11,661 nucleotides of DNA from Ruminococcus sp. UBA1828 (GCA_002338885.1 DDJI01000042.1:1-11661), one strand, 5' to 3'. Positions 1 through 7,230 are shown, counted from the first letter of the stretch. Numbers and translations are program-made. The notes: generated by a model from the letters alone, not told the origin.

Positions 1-169
1 ATATCTTGTGTCCTCTTTTTTTGATCTCCCTTACGATTTCCGGACCCTCAGCGTAAAAAAGCTCCATTCCTATTTTCACAAATGGCTTTTTCCCTGTAAA
101 TTTGTCAAGGAAAGCGAATGTTTCCTCGGCGCTGTTGAAATCGCAGGCTATAATAACGTCTTTTCCCAT
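1..169 (-). CDS. pyrF: Orotidine 5'-phosphate decarboxylase, N-terminal part (cut by window edge)
   Basis: This gene encodes the enzyme that decarboxylates OMP to UMP, the last step of de novo pyrimidine synthesis in the cytosol. Only the first 56 codons are present. Visible are CDFNSAEE at residues 9-16 (first strand of the TIM barrel, with Asp10) and FVKIGMELFYAEGPEIV from residue 30, which carries Lys32, the first Lys of the family's catalytic Lys/Asp array. This FVKxGMELFYAEG stretch is typical of the PyrF form that accompanies PyrDB/PyrK in Firmicutes. The ATG at 169-167 overlaps the pyrD stop by one base (TGATG), so translation is probably coupled. It is the fourth gene of the pyrC-pyrK-pyrD-pyrF operon; pyrE often follows in relatives but lies outside the window. 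The family call is firm; whether the gene is complete cannot be seen. Confidence 0.93.
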   Translation of the reverse strand, partial: MGKDVIIACDFNSAEETFAFLDKFTGKKPFVKIGMELFYAEGPEIVREIKKRGHKI

Positions 170-1080
170 CAGTGCGCACCTCCTATAATGCTCGTCAGGT
201 CGTCTATTTTATACTTTTCCATTGTTTTCGGAAGTTCCTCGATTATATTTTTGCAGGCATAGGGCTCAACGAGGTTGGCGGCTCCAACCTGCACTGCCGT
301 CGCGCCGGCAAGCATCATCTCTATGACATCATCGGCGCTTGACACTCCGCCCATACCGATTATAGGCACCTTTACGGCTTCATACACCTGATAAACCATT
401 CTCAGTGCGATCGGAAATACCGCCGGTCCGGAGAATCCGCCCATCTTATTTGCAACCACCGGCTTTTTGGTCTTTAAGTCTATCCTCATTCCCAAAAGGG
501 TGTTTATAAGGCTTATTCCGTCTGCGCCCGCGTCCTCGCACGCCTTTGCTATCGGGACTATGTCGGCGACGTTGGGGGTGAGCTTAATTATAACCGGCTT
601 TTTGGTTACCGCCTTGACCGCTTTAGTCACCGCGGCGGCAGCTTTCGGGTCTGTTCCGAAGCTCATTCCTCCGCCGTGGACGTTAGGGCAGCTTATATTT
701 ACTTCAAGCCATCCCACCTCATCGCACTGATCAAGCCTTTGGCAGGTGTATGCGTAGTCCTCAATCGAAAAGCCGCTGACGTTTGCCATGACCTTTTTTG
801 AAAAGACCTCTTTCATCTTAGGCAGCTCCTGCGATATCACGTTTTCAACGCCGGGGTTTTGAAGTCCCACCGAGTTTATCATTCCCGCCGTGCATTCGGC
901 AATTCTCGGCGTCGGGTTTCCGAAGCGCGGGTCTTTTGTCGTTCCCTTAAAGGAAAATGTGCCGAGCATGTTTATATCGTATATTTCGGCAAACTCGTAG
1001 CCGTAGCCGAAGGTGCCGCTTGCCGGTATGACGGGGTTGTCTATCTGCAAACCGCACAAATTAACGCTCAATCTGTCCAT
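169..1080 (-). CDS. pyrD: Dihydroorotate dehydrogenase, class 1B catalytic subunit
   Basis: This is the FMN-containing catalytic subunit that oxidises dihydroorotate to orotate. In class 1B enzymes it works as a heterotetramer with PyrK and passes electrons to NAD+. The product is 303 aa, normal for the family. Motifs seen are NPVIPASGTFGYG near the N-terminus, the active-site loop NISCPNVHGGGMSFG with catalytic Cys131 (class 1 enzymes use Cys, class 2 use Ser), IIKLTPN, and the phosphate/FMN-binding stretches IIGMGGVSSADD and AVQVGAANL near the C-terminus. I chose the ATG at 1080 (MDRLSVNL, the usual family N-terminus), preceded by GGAG six bases upstream. A GTG at 1092 would add four residues but leaves almost no spacing to its ribosome binding site. 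The gene starts 15 bp after pyrK, and its stop overlaps pyrF. Assignment to class 1B is backed by the adjacent pyrK. Confidence 0.97.
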   Translation of the reverse strand: MDRLSVNLCGLQIDNPVIPASGTFGYGYEFAEIYDINMLGTFSFKGTTKDPRFGNPTPRIAECTAGMINSVGLQNPGVENVISQELPKMKEVFSKKVMANVSGFSIEDYAYTCQRLDQCDEVGWLEVNISCPNVHGGGMSFGTDPKAAAAVTKAVKAVTKKPVIIKLTPNVADIVPIAKACEDAGADGISLINTLLGMRIDLKTKKPVVANKMGGFSGPAVFPIALRMVYQVYEAVKVPIIGMGGVSSADDVIEMMLAGATAVQVGAANLVEPYACKNIIEELPKTMEKYKIDDLTSIIGGAH

Positions 1081-1095
1081 ATTCAGCTCCACTCC

Positions 1096-1836
1096 TTATT
1101 CCTTGTCCCATATTATCTCGCCGCTGTTCATCACGGGACCTTCGCGGCATATTCTCTTGTTGCCGGTGAGGGTCTTGCAGGAGCAGCCCATGCATGCGCC
1201 GAAGCCGCAGCCCATTCTCTCCTCAAAGCTGTACTGTCCCTCTGTCTTTGCCATGCGGCTTATGGCTCTGAACATCGGCTCGGGGCCGCAGGTATAAAAG
1301 AAGCTGTAATCAAGTCCCGCCATTGCGTCGGTGACGAAGCCTTTTATGCCGTAACTGCCGTCCGCGGTTGCCACATACACGTCCGCGCCGAGAGCCTTGA
1401 ACTCATCTTCGTAAAACACATCCTCGCGGCTGTTAAAGCCTAAGACCACCGCAGGCTTTTTATTCTCGCCCACGAGCTTTTTGCAGAGCATGTAAAGGGG
1501 AGGAACTCCGACGCCTCCTCCGACAAGCAGGGGCTTATCGCCGCTCTTTGACGTGTCGTAGCCGTTTCCCAAGCCTGTGAGCGTGTCTGTTTTCGCGCCT
1601 TTTTTCAGCTCGCTCATGGCTTTTGTTCCGCCGCCGACGACTTTATATATCAATGTCAGCTCGCCGTCAAGGCAGTCGCAGACTGATATCGGTCTGCGAA
1701 GAAAGAAACCGTCTATTTTCAGGTTTACAAACTGTCCCGGGGCGGTTATTGCGCTTGTATCCCCCTCAAGGACAATTTTATACACATCCCTTGCTATCCT
1801 ATCGTTTGAGAGGACAGTATAAATCACCTGTTTCAT
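1096..1836 (-). CDS. pyrK: Dihydroorotate dehydrogenase electron transfer subunit
   Basis: This is the FAD and [2Fe-2S] subunit that takes electrons from PyrD and reduces NAD+. The product is 246 aa from the ATG at 1836. The order is the ferredoxin-reductase-like FAD domain with RRPISV (residues 47-52), which binds flavin, then the nucleotide-binding half starting at LLVGGGVGVPPL (103-114) with YTCGPEPM (181-188), then the iron-sulfur motif. Its four ligands are most likely Cys210, Cys215, Cys218 and Cys230 in EERMGCGFGACMGCSC...RICREGPV. The start is supported by GGAGGG ending nine bases upstream. A reading frame continues upstream to 1899, but that part lies inside pyrC and does not resemble PyrK. 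ATG and the pyrC TGA share the four bases ATGA, suggesting coupled translation. Confidence 0.96.
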   Translation of the reverse strand: MKQVIYTVLSNDRIARDVYKIVLEGDTSAITAPGQFVNLKIDGFFLRRPISVCDCLDGELTLIYKVVGGGTKAMSELKKGAKTDTLTGLGNGYDTSKSGDKPLLVGGGVGVPPLYMLCKKLVGENKKPAVVLGFNSREDVFYEDEFKALGADVYVATADGSYGIKGFVTDAMAGLDYSFFYTCGPEPMFRAISRMAKTEGQYSFEERMGCGFGACMGCSCKTLTGNKRICREGPVMNSGEIIWDKE

Positions 1837-3092
1837 TTCAGTCCCTCCGTTTTTGAATATCTGTACACGACTTTTCCGCCGCACACGTTTAAAACGCATC
1901 TTCCGAACACATCGTCCCCGGCAAAGGGCGTAGCCCTGCCCATTGTCGCAAATTCGTCCGGATTGATGATATATTTTTCAGACACCTCAAACACCGCAAA
2001 GTCGCCCTCTACAGGCAGCTTAAATCTTTTCGCGGGGTTTGTGCTCATCAGCTCGACAAGCCTTTGAAGGGTTATCACTCCCTTTAAAACGAGGTTTGTA
2101 TACAGCTCGGCAAACGCCGTCTCAAGTCCCACAACGCCCATCAGGCTGTTTTTAAGTCCCCGCGACTTTTCCTCTGCGCTGTGCGGCGCATGGTCTGTCG
2201 CTATCATATCTATGGTTCCGTCCTGTATGCCCTCTATCAGTGCGGCTTTATCCTCCTTTGAGCGAAGAGGCGGGTTCATCTTAAAGCGTCCGTCCTCCCG
2301 GAGGTCGTCCTCGCACAGTATAAGGTAATGCGGCGCTGTCTCGCAGGTCACATCCACGCCCGCTTTCTTTGCCCGTCTTATAAGCTCTACGCTCTCCTTT
2401 GTCGATATGTGGCACACGTGATATGCGCATCCGGTCTTTTCGGCGAGTTTTAAGTCTCTGTCTATCTGCGCATACTCGCTCTCGCTCGATATTCCCCTGT
2501 GTCCGTGCGCCTTGGCATACGCTCCGTCATGTATATATCCGCCGTTCAGAAGGCTGTTCACCTCGCAGTGGGCTGCGATGATCTTTCCCAAGCTCTTTGC
2601 CTTTGTCATGGCACAAAGCATCATCTCATCGCTCTGCACTCCCCTGCCGTCGTCCGAAAATCCGCAGACATACGGCGCCATGCCCTCCATATCCGACAGC
2701 GTCTCGCCCTTTTCCCCCACCGTTATCGCTCCGTAGGGGAAAACGCGTATCAGCGCATCCTGCTTTATTATGTCAAGCTGGGCTTTCAGGTTTTCGATAC
2801 TGTCCGGCACGGGATTCAGGTTCGGCATGGTGCACACGGCTGCGTATCCGCCCCTTGCCGCTGCCGCCGAGCCGGTTTTTATCCTCTCCTTATATGAAAA
2901 ACCCGGCTCTCTGAAATGCACGTGAACATCGCAAAGTCCGGGTGTGATTACATATTTGCATGAGTTATCCATCAATATATTTATATCGGTGTTCTTCCCG
3001 CCGGACGCACCGAGGAAAAAGTCAGCCGCGTTTTTAGCCGTTATCTCGTCGCAGGCGGCTGTCACGTTTGAAAAGTCTCGCAAGTGGTGCAT
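1833..3092 (-). CDS. pyrC: Dihydroorotase
   Basis: This zinc enzyme of the amidohydrolase superfamily cyclises carbamoyl aspartate to dihydroorotate, the third step of pyrimidine synthesis. It is 419 aa, usual for the Firmicutes type I form. The metal and active-site motifs are in order: DVHVHFREPG with His57 and His59, GFSDDGRGV (144-152; in this subfamily an Asp here bridges the metals in place of carboxylated Lys), AAHCEV with His175, YHVCHIS with His228, CETAPHYL with His255, and ATDHAPHS with Asp300. The substrate-binding Arg is in the HFREPG motif. The ATG at 3092 has AGGAGG seven bases upstream. It is the first gene of the operon, following a leader with an intrinsic terminator, and overlaps pyrK by four bases. 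The N-terminus is somewhat divergent, which is common in this family. Confidence 0.96.
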   Translation of the reverse strand: MHHLRDFSNVTAACDEITAKNAADFFLGASGGKNTDINILMDNSCKYVITPGLCDVHVHFREPGFSYKERIKTGSAAAARGGYAAVCTMPNLNPVPDSIENLKAQLDIIKQDALIRVFPYGAITVGEKGETLSDMEGMAPYVCGFSDDGRGVQSDEMMLCAMTKAKSLGKIIAAHCEVNSLLNGGYIHDGAYAKAHGHRGISSESEYAQIDRDLKLAEKTGCAYHVCHISTKESVELIRRAKKAGVDVTCETAPHYLILCEDDLREDGRFKMNPPLRSKEDKAALIEGIQDGTIDMIATDHAPHSAEEKSRGLKNSLMGVVGLETAFAELYTNLVLKGVITLQRLVELMSTNPAKRFKLPVEGDFAVFEVSEKYIINPDEFATMGRATPFAGDDVFGRCVLNVCGGKVVYRYSKTEGLK

Positions 3093-3288
3093 GTCAAATC
3101 CTCCTTTTCACAAGTCAGGCGAATCGGGCAAAATAAAAAACCCCGCCGCTGGCGGTCGATCCGATTAGGAATCGCCGTAATTCTCAAGCGCGGCAAGGCC
3201 TGTTTATTCACACGTCCGATTGTAAAAGTATTATCTTGTATCTTAGTCAGGCTTGCCGGCATACTCATACCAAACAAAAGCTTTTTGC
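3093..3288 (-). promoter_or_regulatory. pyr operon leader, likely attenuator region
   Basis: About 195 nt lie between the predicted transcription start and pyrC. In the RNA sense, CGGCAAGCC (3258-3250) can pair with GGCCTTGCCG (3200-3191) with one bulged base. GCCG (3194-3191) can pair with CGGC (3177-3174). CGGCGAT (3177-3171) can instead pair with ATCGACCG (3160-3153) with one bulged A. This last stem uses the 5' arm of the terminator, so the two exclude each other: a plausible antiterminator. I looked for a PyrR-type loop (ARUCCNGNGAGGYU-like) and saw no convincing match. The stems are seen directly; their regulatory role is inferred. Confidence 0.55.
3131..3155 (-). terminator. Intrinsic terminator in the pyrC leader (attenuator)
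   Basis: On the minus strand, CCGCC-AGC-GGCGG forms a perfect 5 bp GC stem with a 3-base loop, followed by GG and TTTTTTATTT. It sits 38 bases before the pyrC start codon and downstream of the operon promoter. It cannot serve to end the upstream adhE operon, which already has a strong terminator at 3359-3398. The position between promoter and first gene is typical of transcription attenuation. Confidence 0.75.
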
Positions 3289-3294
3289 TAATCA

Positions 3295-3323
3295 AGTATA
3301 TCAAACTTTCAGTACGTTGTCAA
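3295..3323 (-). promoter_or_regulatory. Sigma-A promoter of the pyr operon
   Basis: The minus strand reads TTGACA (3323-3318), exactly 17 bases, then TATACT (3300-3295). This is a perfect -35 and a one-mismatch -10. Transcription would start near 3288. The -35 lies within the odd palindrome GTTGACAAC. Confidence 0.85.
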
Positions 3324-3358
3324 CAATTGCGGCGCCGGTAAGCCGCTCAAATTTGCAT

Positions 3359-3398
3359 AAAAAGCGCCCTCCTGCGATCTGCAGGAGAGCACTCTTTT
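3359..3398 (-). terminator. Intrinsic terminator after the adhE-kinase operon
   Basis: Just after the stop codon of the phosphotransferase gene, the minus strand forms a long stem. GCTCTCCTGC (3390-3381) pairs with GCAGGAGGGC (3375-3366) around the loop AGATC. A-U and G-U pairs extend it on the outside, ending in TTTTT (3363-3359). It separates this operon from the pyr promoter 36 bp further on. Confidence 0.9.
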
Positions 3399-3407
3399 AA
3401 GCTTTTA

Positions 3408-4160
3408 TTACTCGTAGTCTACAACGTCAACCCATGAGCGCAAAAATTCCTTTTCGTGCTCGTTGCCCTTTACGGACTGGGAAGCTGCAACTATCGGCAT
3501 CCACTTCTGAACATACTGCTTAGCGGTATCGCTCTTCTTGCAGAAGAGGTTGAGATACTTTTCCGCCGTCTCCTTGTCGCCGCCGAGGCAGAACAAAAGG
3601 TATGTTCTTGCGGCGTCGGCGGATGCATTGCCCTGGGTTGCGTGCGCCCAGTCGATGATGTATGCTGTTCCGTCGGGGGAGATTATGATGTTAGAGGGGT
3701 TGAAGTCGCCGTGGCAGAGCTTGTCATGCTTAGGCATACCGTCGAGTCTTGTATGAAGCTCATAGCGGGTAGTAGCGTCAAAATCAGTGAGGCTGATCTT
3801 GCGGTTCATCTTATCCTTGAGCTTTGTGAGAAGAGGACATTTCTTTGACTGAACCTCAAGCTGCAGGTCAACAAACTTCTCAAGGTAGCTGTCCTTGTTG
3901 TCGGGATCCTCTTCCATGAGCTGAGCTAAGGTCTTGCCCTCGATGAAGTCGGTAACTATAGCCCACTTGTCGCCATCTATCATGGTGATGCTTCTTATCT
4001 TGGGGATGTTAAGACCGGTTTCCTCAACTCTTGCCTGGTTGAGCGCCTCGTTGAGTATGTCAGCCTTTGAATAGCTCGCGTCGAATACCTTGTAGCAGAG
4101 GTCGCCGTCACGGTAAACGGTCTTGTTCTTGCGTTCGGCAATTACATTATTGAGATTCAT
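3408..4160 (-). CDS. APH/choline kinase-fold phosphotransferase, substrate unknown
   Basis: This 250 aa protein belongs to the aminoglycoside phosphotransferase/choline kinase superfamily. Visible motifs are CYKVF with Lys24 as the likely ATP-binding lysine, WAIVTDFIEGKTL (67-78) as the hinge, CHGDFNPSNIII (149-160) as the catalytic loop with Asp152 as base and Asn157 as metal ligand, and YIIDWAHA (167-174) with Asp170 as the second metal ligand (DFG equivalent). All residues needed for kinase activity are therefore present. The substrate is unknown; this broad family includes small-molecule kinases as well as resistance enzymes, and nothing here points to drug resistance. There is no signal peptide, so it should act in the cytosol. 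It starts 19 bp after the adhE stop with its own GAGGAGGG site and is followed directly by a terminator, so it is the second gene of an adhE operon. Lysine codons I checked are nearly all AAG, resembling adhE. Confidence 0.85.
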   Translation of the reverse strand: MNLNNVIAERKNKTVYRDGDLCYKVFDASYSKADILNEALNQARVEETGLNIPKIRSITMIDGDKWAIVTDFIEGKTLAQLMEEDPDNKDSYLEKFVDLQLEVQSKKCPLLTKLKDKMNRKISLTDFDATTRYELHTRLDGMPKHDKLCHGDFNPSNIIISPDGTAYIIDWAHATQGNASADAARTYLLFCLGGDKETAEKYLNLFCKKSDTAKQYVQKWMPIVAASQSVKGNEHEKEFLRSWVDVVDYE

Positions 4161-4179
4161 AATAACCCTCCTCTTTTAA

Positions 4180-6885
4180 TTACTTGGTCTTTCTGGACTT
4201 GGATTTAAGAGCCTGCTTGCTGGGATCAGCATCTGTGCTTACAACGCCGTTGTCTACATAGGGCAGCTTCTTCTCTACGAAGTGTCTGCCGTAGTAAGCG
4301 TTGAGGTACATCTGCTTGATCTCGCTCATGAGCGGGTATCTGGGGTTAGCGGATGTGCACTGGTCGTCGAACGCCTGCTCGGTCATAGCGTCGAGTCTGT
4401 CGAGGAAGTCCTTCTCGTCTACTCCGTAGTCGCGGATGGTCTTCTTTATGCCTATTCTCTCCTTGAGAGCGTTTACGGCATTGATAAGAGCCTCGAGCTT
4501 CTCCTCGTCGGTATTTCCGCCGAGACCCAAAGCGTCTGCAACTTCAGCATAGCGCGCTAAGGTGTGAGGATGATCGTACTGCGGGAAGGTGCCCATCTTG
4601 GTGGGAACTTCGGCAGAGTTGAATCTGAGAACTTCTTCTATCATGAGAGCGTTTGCGATACCGTGTGCGATGTGGTGGAACGCACCGAGCTTATGAGCCA
4701 TAGAGTGGCATACGCCCAAGAATGCGTTTGCGAACGCCATACCTGCCATGGTAGCTGCATTTGCCATCTTCTCTCTTGCAACGACGTCTGTCTGACCGTT
4801 GTCATAAGCGTCGGGGAGATACTTAAATATTGTCTTGAGCGCCTGGATAGCAAGTCCGTCGGTGTAATCGGTAGCCATTACGGATGCGTATGCCTCCAAA
4901 GCGTGGGTAACAGCGTCGATACCGGATGCAGCGGTAAGACCCTTAGGAGCTGTCATATGGAAGTCGGTGTCTACGATAGCCATGTTGGGCAGCAGCTGAT
5001 AGTCAGCCAAAGGATACTTGATTCCGCTCTTCTCATCTGTGATAACAGCGAAGGGAGTAACCTCGGAACCTGTACCTGCGGAGGTCGGGATAGCTATGAA
5101 GTAAGCCTTCTCGCCCATCTTGGGGAAGGTGTAAACTCTCTTACGGATATCCATGAATCTCATTGCCATATCCATAAAGTCTGCCTCGGGGTGCTCGTAA
5201 AGAACCCACATGATCTTGCCGGCGTCCATAGCGCTTCCGCCGCCCAAAGCTATGATGCAGTCGGGCTTGAAGGACTTCATCTGCTCTGCACCGGCCTTAG
5301 CGCTTGCAAGCGTCGGGTCGGGAGCTACGTCGAAGAAGGTGGTGTGAACTATGCCCATCTCATCGAGCTTGTCTGTTATCGGCTTGGTGTAGCCGCTCTG
5401 ATACAGGAAGCTGTCGGTTACGATGAACGCGCGCTTCTTGTGCATTACGGTCTTGAGCTCATCCAAAGCTACGGGCAGGCAGCCCTTCTTGATGTATACC
5501 TTCTCGGGTGCTCTGAACCAAAGCATATTCTCTCTCCTCTCGGCAACTGTCTTGATGTTGATAAGGTGTTTTACTCCTACGTTCTCACTTACGGAGTTGC
5601 CGCCCCATGAGCCGCAGCCAAGGGTAAGCGAGGGGGTGAGCTTGAAGTTGTAAAGGTCTCCGATACCGCCCTGTGAAGAAGGAGTGTTGATGAGGACTCT
5701 GCATGTCTTCATTCTCTCATAGAACTCCTCGATCTTTTCGGGGCAGGTCTGAGTATTTATATAAATTGAAGATGTGTGTCCGTAACCGCCGTCTGCAATG
5801 AGGTGCTCAGCCTTTGAAAGTGCGTCCTCAAAGTCGGATGCGTGGTACATTGCAAGTACGGGTGAGAGCTTCTCGTGAGCGAACTCCTCGCTTATATCAA
5901 CGCTCTCAACCTCGCCTATGAGTATCTTTGTTCCATCGGGAACGCTTACTCCGGCAAGCTCTGCTATCTTAGCTGCGGGCTGTCCTACTATCTTTGCGTT
6001 TACGGAGCCGTTGATGATTATGGTCTTTCTGACCTTGTCAAGCTCTTCGCCCTGAAGGAAGTAGCAGCCTCTGTATGCAAACTCTCTCTTGACCGCCTCA
6101 TATACGCCGTCCAAAACTATTACCGACTGCTCGGATGCGCATATCATTCCGTTGTCGAAGGTCTTAGAGTGAATGATGGAGTTTACGGCAAGGATTACGT
6201 CTGCGGTGTCGTCGATTATTGCGGGAGTGTTTCCTGCGCCGACGCCGAGTGCGGGCTTTCCTGATGAATAAGCAGCCTTAACCATGCCGGGTCCGCCCGT
6301 TGCAAGGATTATATCAGCTTCCTTCATCAAAAGGTTTGTCATGTCGAGTGAAGGAACGTCGATCCAATCGATGATTCCCTCGGGAGCGCCTGCCTTAACG
6401 GCCGCCTCCAAAACTATTCTTGCAGCCTCTGTGGTGCACTTCTTTGCTCTGGGGTGAGGGCTGATGATTATTGCGTTTCTTGTCTTGAGAGCTATAAGGC
6501 ACTTGAATATTGCGGTTGATGTGGGGTTGGTGGTGGGTATTACCGCCGCGATAAGTCCTATCGGCTCGGCAACCTTCTTTATGCCGTATGCCTTGTCCTC
6601 TTCAATGACGCCGCAGGTCTTTGTGTTCTTGTATGCGTTGTAAATGTACTCGGCAGCATAGTTGTTCTTTATTACCTTGTCCTCAACTACGCCCATGCCG
6701 GTCTCCTCAACCGCAAACTTTGCAAGGGGAATCCTCTGCTGATTCGCGGCAGTAGCAGCGGCTAAGAATATCTTGTCTACCTGTTCCTGCGTATAGGTCG
6801 AAAATTCCTTCTGTGCCTTCCTCGCCGACGCGATTACCTGCTCCAGTCTCTCAACGCTTTCTACGCTCTGTCTTTCACCGTTCAT
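4180..6885 (-). CDS. adhE: Bifunctional acetaldehyde-CoA/alcohol dehydrogenase
   Basis: This enzyme reduces acetyl-CoA to acetaldehyde and then to ethanol, reoxidising two NADH, a main redox outlet in fermentation. In the family it assembles into spirosome filaments. From the ATG at 6885 it is 901 aa. The N-terminal aldehyde dehydrogenase half contains PTTNPTSTAIFK, LATGGPGMVKAAY and FDNGMICASEQS with catalytic Cys249. A linker follows near LGCGSWGGNS. The C-terminal iron-dependent alcohol dehydrogenase half has the NADH-binding GGGSAMDAGK and the iron ligands Asp657, His661, His727 and His741 in GIDAVTHALEAY and FLGVCHSMAHKLGAFHHIAHG. The Lys/Arg-rich C-terminal tail is common in AdhE. The ATG is chosen because GGAGG lies five bases upstream; a GTG at 6915 would add ten residues with no such site. 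It has its own promoter and a structured leader, and it is cotranscribed with the downstream kinase. Confidence 0.97.
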   Translation of the reverse strand: MNGERQSVESVERLEQVIASARKAQKEFSTYTQEQVDKIFLAAATAANQQRIPLAKFAVEETGMGVVEDKVIKNNYAAEYIYNAYKNTKTCGVIEEDKAYGIKKVAEPIGLIAAVIPTTNPTSTAIFKCLIALKTRNAIIISPHPRAKKCTTEAARIVLEAAVKAGAPEGIIDWIDVPSLDMTNLLMKEADIILATGGPGMVKAAYSSGKPALGVGAGNTPAIIDDTADVILAVNSIIHSKTFDNGMICASEQSVIVLDGVYEAVKREFAYRGCYFLQGEELDKVRKTIIINGSVNAKIVGQPAAKIAELAGVSVPDGTKILIGEVESVDISEEFAHEKLSPVLAMYHASDFEDALSKAEHLIADGGYGHTSSIYINTQTCPEKIEEFYERMKTCRVLINTPSSQGGIGDLYNFKLTPSLTLGCGSWGGNSVSENVGVKHLINIKTVAERRENMLWFRAPEKVYIKKGCLPVALDELKTVMHKKRAFIVTDSFLYQSGYTKPITDKLDEMGIVHTTFFDVAPDPTLASAKAGAEQMKSFKPDCIIALGGGSAMDAGKIMWVLYEHPEADFMDMAMRFMDIRKRVYTFPKMGEKAYFIAIPTSAGTGSEVTPFAVITDEKSGIKYPLADYQLLPNMAIVDTDFHMTAPKGLTAASGIDAVTHALEAYASVMATDYTDGLAIQALKTIFKYLPDAYDNGQTDVVAREKMANAATMAGMAFANAFLGVCHSMAHKLGAFHHIAHGIANALMIEEVLRFNSAEVPTKMGTFPQYDHPHTLARYAEVADALGLGGNTDEEKLEALINAVNALKERIGIKKTIRDYGVDEKDFLDRLDAMTEQAFDDQCTSANPRYPLMSEIKQMYLNAYYGRHFVEKKLPYVDNGVVSTDADPSKQALKSKSRKTK

Positions 6886-6935
6886 GTTAACCTCCGAAAA
6901 AGAAAAATTTAACACTAAAATTCGTTCTGACCTTT

Positions 6936-6956
6936 ATAGATAAGTGTTTTATCTAT
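6936..6956 (-). promoter_or_regulatory. Hairpin in the adhE leader
   Basis: ATAGATAA and TTATCTAT form a perfect 8 bp inverted repeat around a 5-base loop (AACAC on the minus strand). It lies about 50 bases before the adhE start codon. It is not followed by a T-run, so it is not a terminator. It could be an RNA hairpin or a protein-binding site. It does not match the usual Rex operator (TTGTTAA...TTAACAA). Confidence 0.5.
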
Positions 6957-6976
6957 TTGAGCTGTAATTAAAGCCG

Positions 6977-7005
6977 CAGGTGAAATTCGAGGTGAAAATC
7001 ACCTG
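6977..7005 (-). promoter_or_regulatory. Competing hairpins in the adhE leader
   Basis: On the plus strand AGGTGAAA occurs twice (6978-6985 and 6990-6997), followed by TCACCTG (6999-7005). That segment can pair either with the near copy (6 bp, 3-base loop) or with the far copy CAGGTGA (7 bp, 15-base loop). The two structures exclude each other in the transcript. The near pair also makes a 15 bp odd palindrome in DNA, at about +24 to +38 of the predicted transcript, so an operator is an alternative reading. Confidence 0.45.
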
Positions 7006-7034
7006 TGACGTCTTAAATACCGCTCTTTGAGGAT

Positions 7035-7043
7035 ATTATATCA
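7035..7043 (-). promoter_or_regulatory. Probable adhE promoter (extended -10)
   Basis: On the minus strand TGA is followed by TATAAT (7040-7035), a perfect -10 with the TGn extension. The region at the -35 position (AGCTTT or TAGCTT) is poor but T-rich. Transcription would start near 7028, giving a leader of about 140 nt. The extended -10 may make up for the weak -35, or an activator may be needed. Confidence 0.55.
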
Positions 7044-7190
7044 CATTTAATTCTAAAAAAGCTATACGTAAATAAAAAAACAGCCCCTCCGCCCTGTACA
7101 TTTTTGCCGAGCTTTCGCCGTGATATATGTATAATATGACTAAATCGCGCCGCTAACGAGCTACTAATATCTATATTTGTTATTTTACTG

Positions 7191-7230
7191 GGCGAACATG
7201 CGTTTTGATCAGACGCATGTCAGGTGCGCC
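7191..7230. repeat. Nested inverted repeat
   Basis: On the plus strand ACATGCGT (7196-7203) and ACGCATGT (7213-7220) form a perfect 8 bp stem around a 9-base loop. Outside it GGCG (7191-7194) and CGCC (7227-7230) pair as a second short stem, leaving an uneven internal loop (A on one side, CAGGTG on the other). This could be a structured RNA or a remnant of a repeat. I do not recognise it as a known riboswitch. Confidence 0.55.

Noticed and set aside
859..1443. Plus-strand open frame of 194 codons opposite pyrD and pyrK
   Set aside because: It covers the junction of two clear genes in antisense and has no recognisable protein features.
3062..3304. Minus-strand 80-codon frame across the pyr leader
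   Set aside because: Its start lies inside the predicted promoter, so it would not be on the transcript, and it runs out of frame into pyrC. A shorter internal start has no ribosome binding site. A leader peptide is not excluded but not supported.
4564..5610. Long plus-strand open frame (348 codons) inside adhE
   Set aside because: It lies exactly antisense to the conserved AdhE coding sequence; its translation is Cys/Ser/Val/His-rich with no recognisable domain and no ribosome site. It is a shadow of the codon bias of adhE.
6885..6913. TGTTAA and TTAACA half-sites flanking the adhE ribosome site as a Rex operator
   Set aside because: The halves are 18 bases apart, whereas Rex sites have a spacer of only a few bases.
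6886..6915. Ten-residue N-terminal extension of AdhE from a GTG
   Set aside because: No ribosome site precedes the GTG, while the ATG at 6885 has GGAGG at ideal spacing and gives the normal family start.
7081..7120. Terminator at ACAG...CTGT followed by seven T on the minus strand
   Set aside because: The stem has only four pairs with a purine-rich 10-base loop, too weak to call, though the T-run is suggestive for the end of spo0A transcription.
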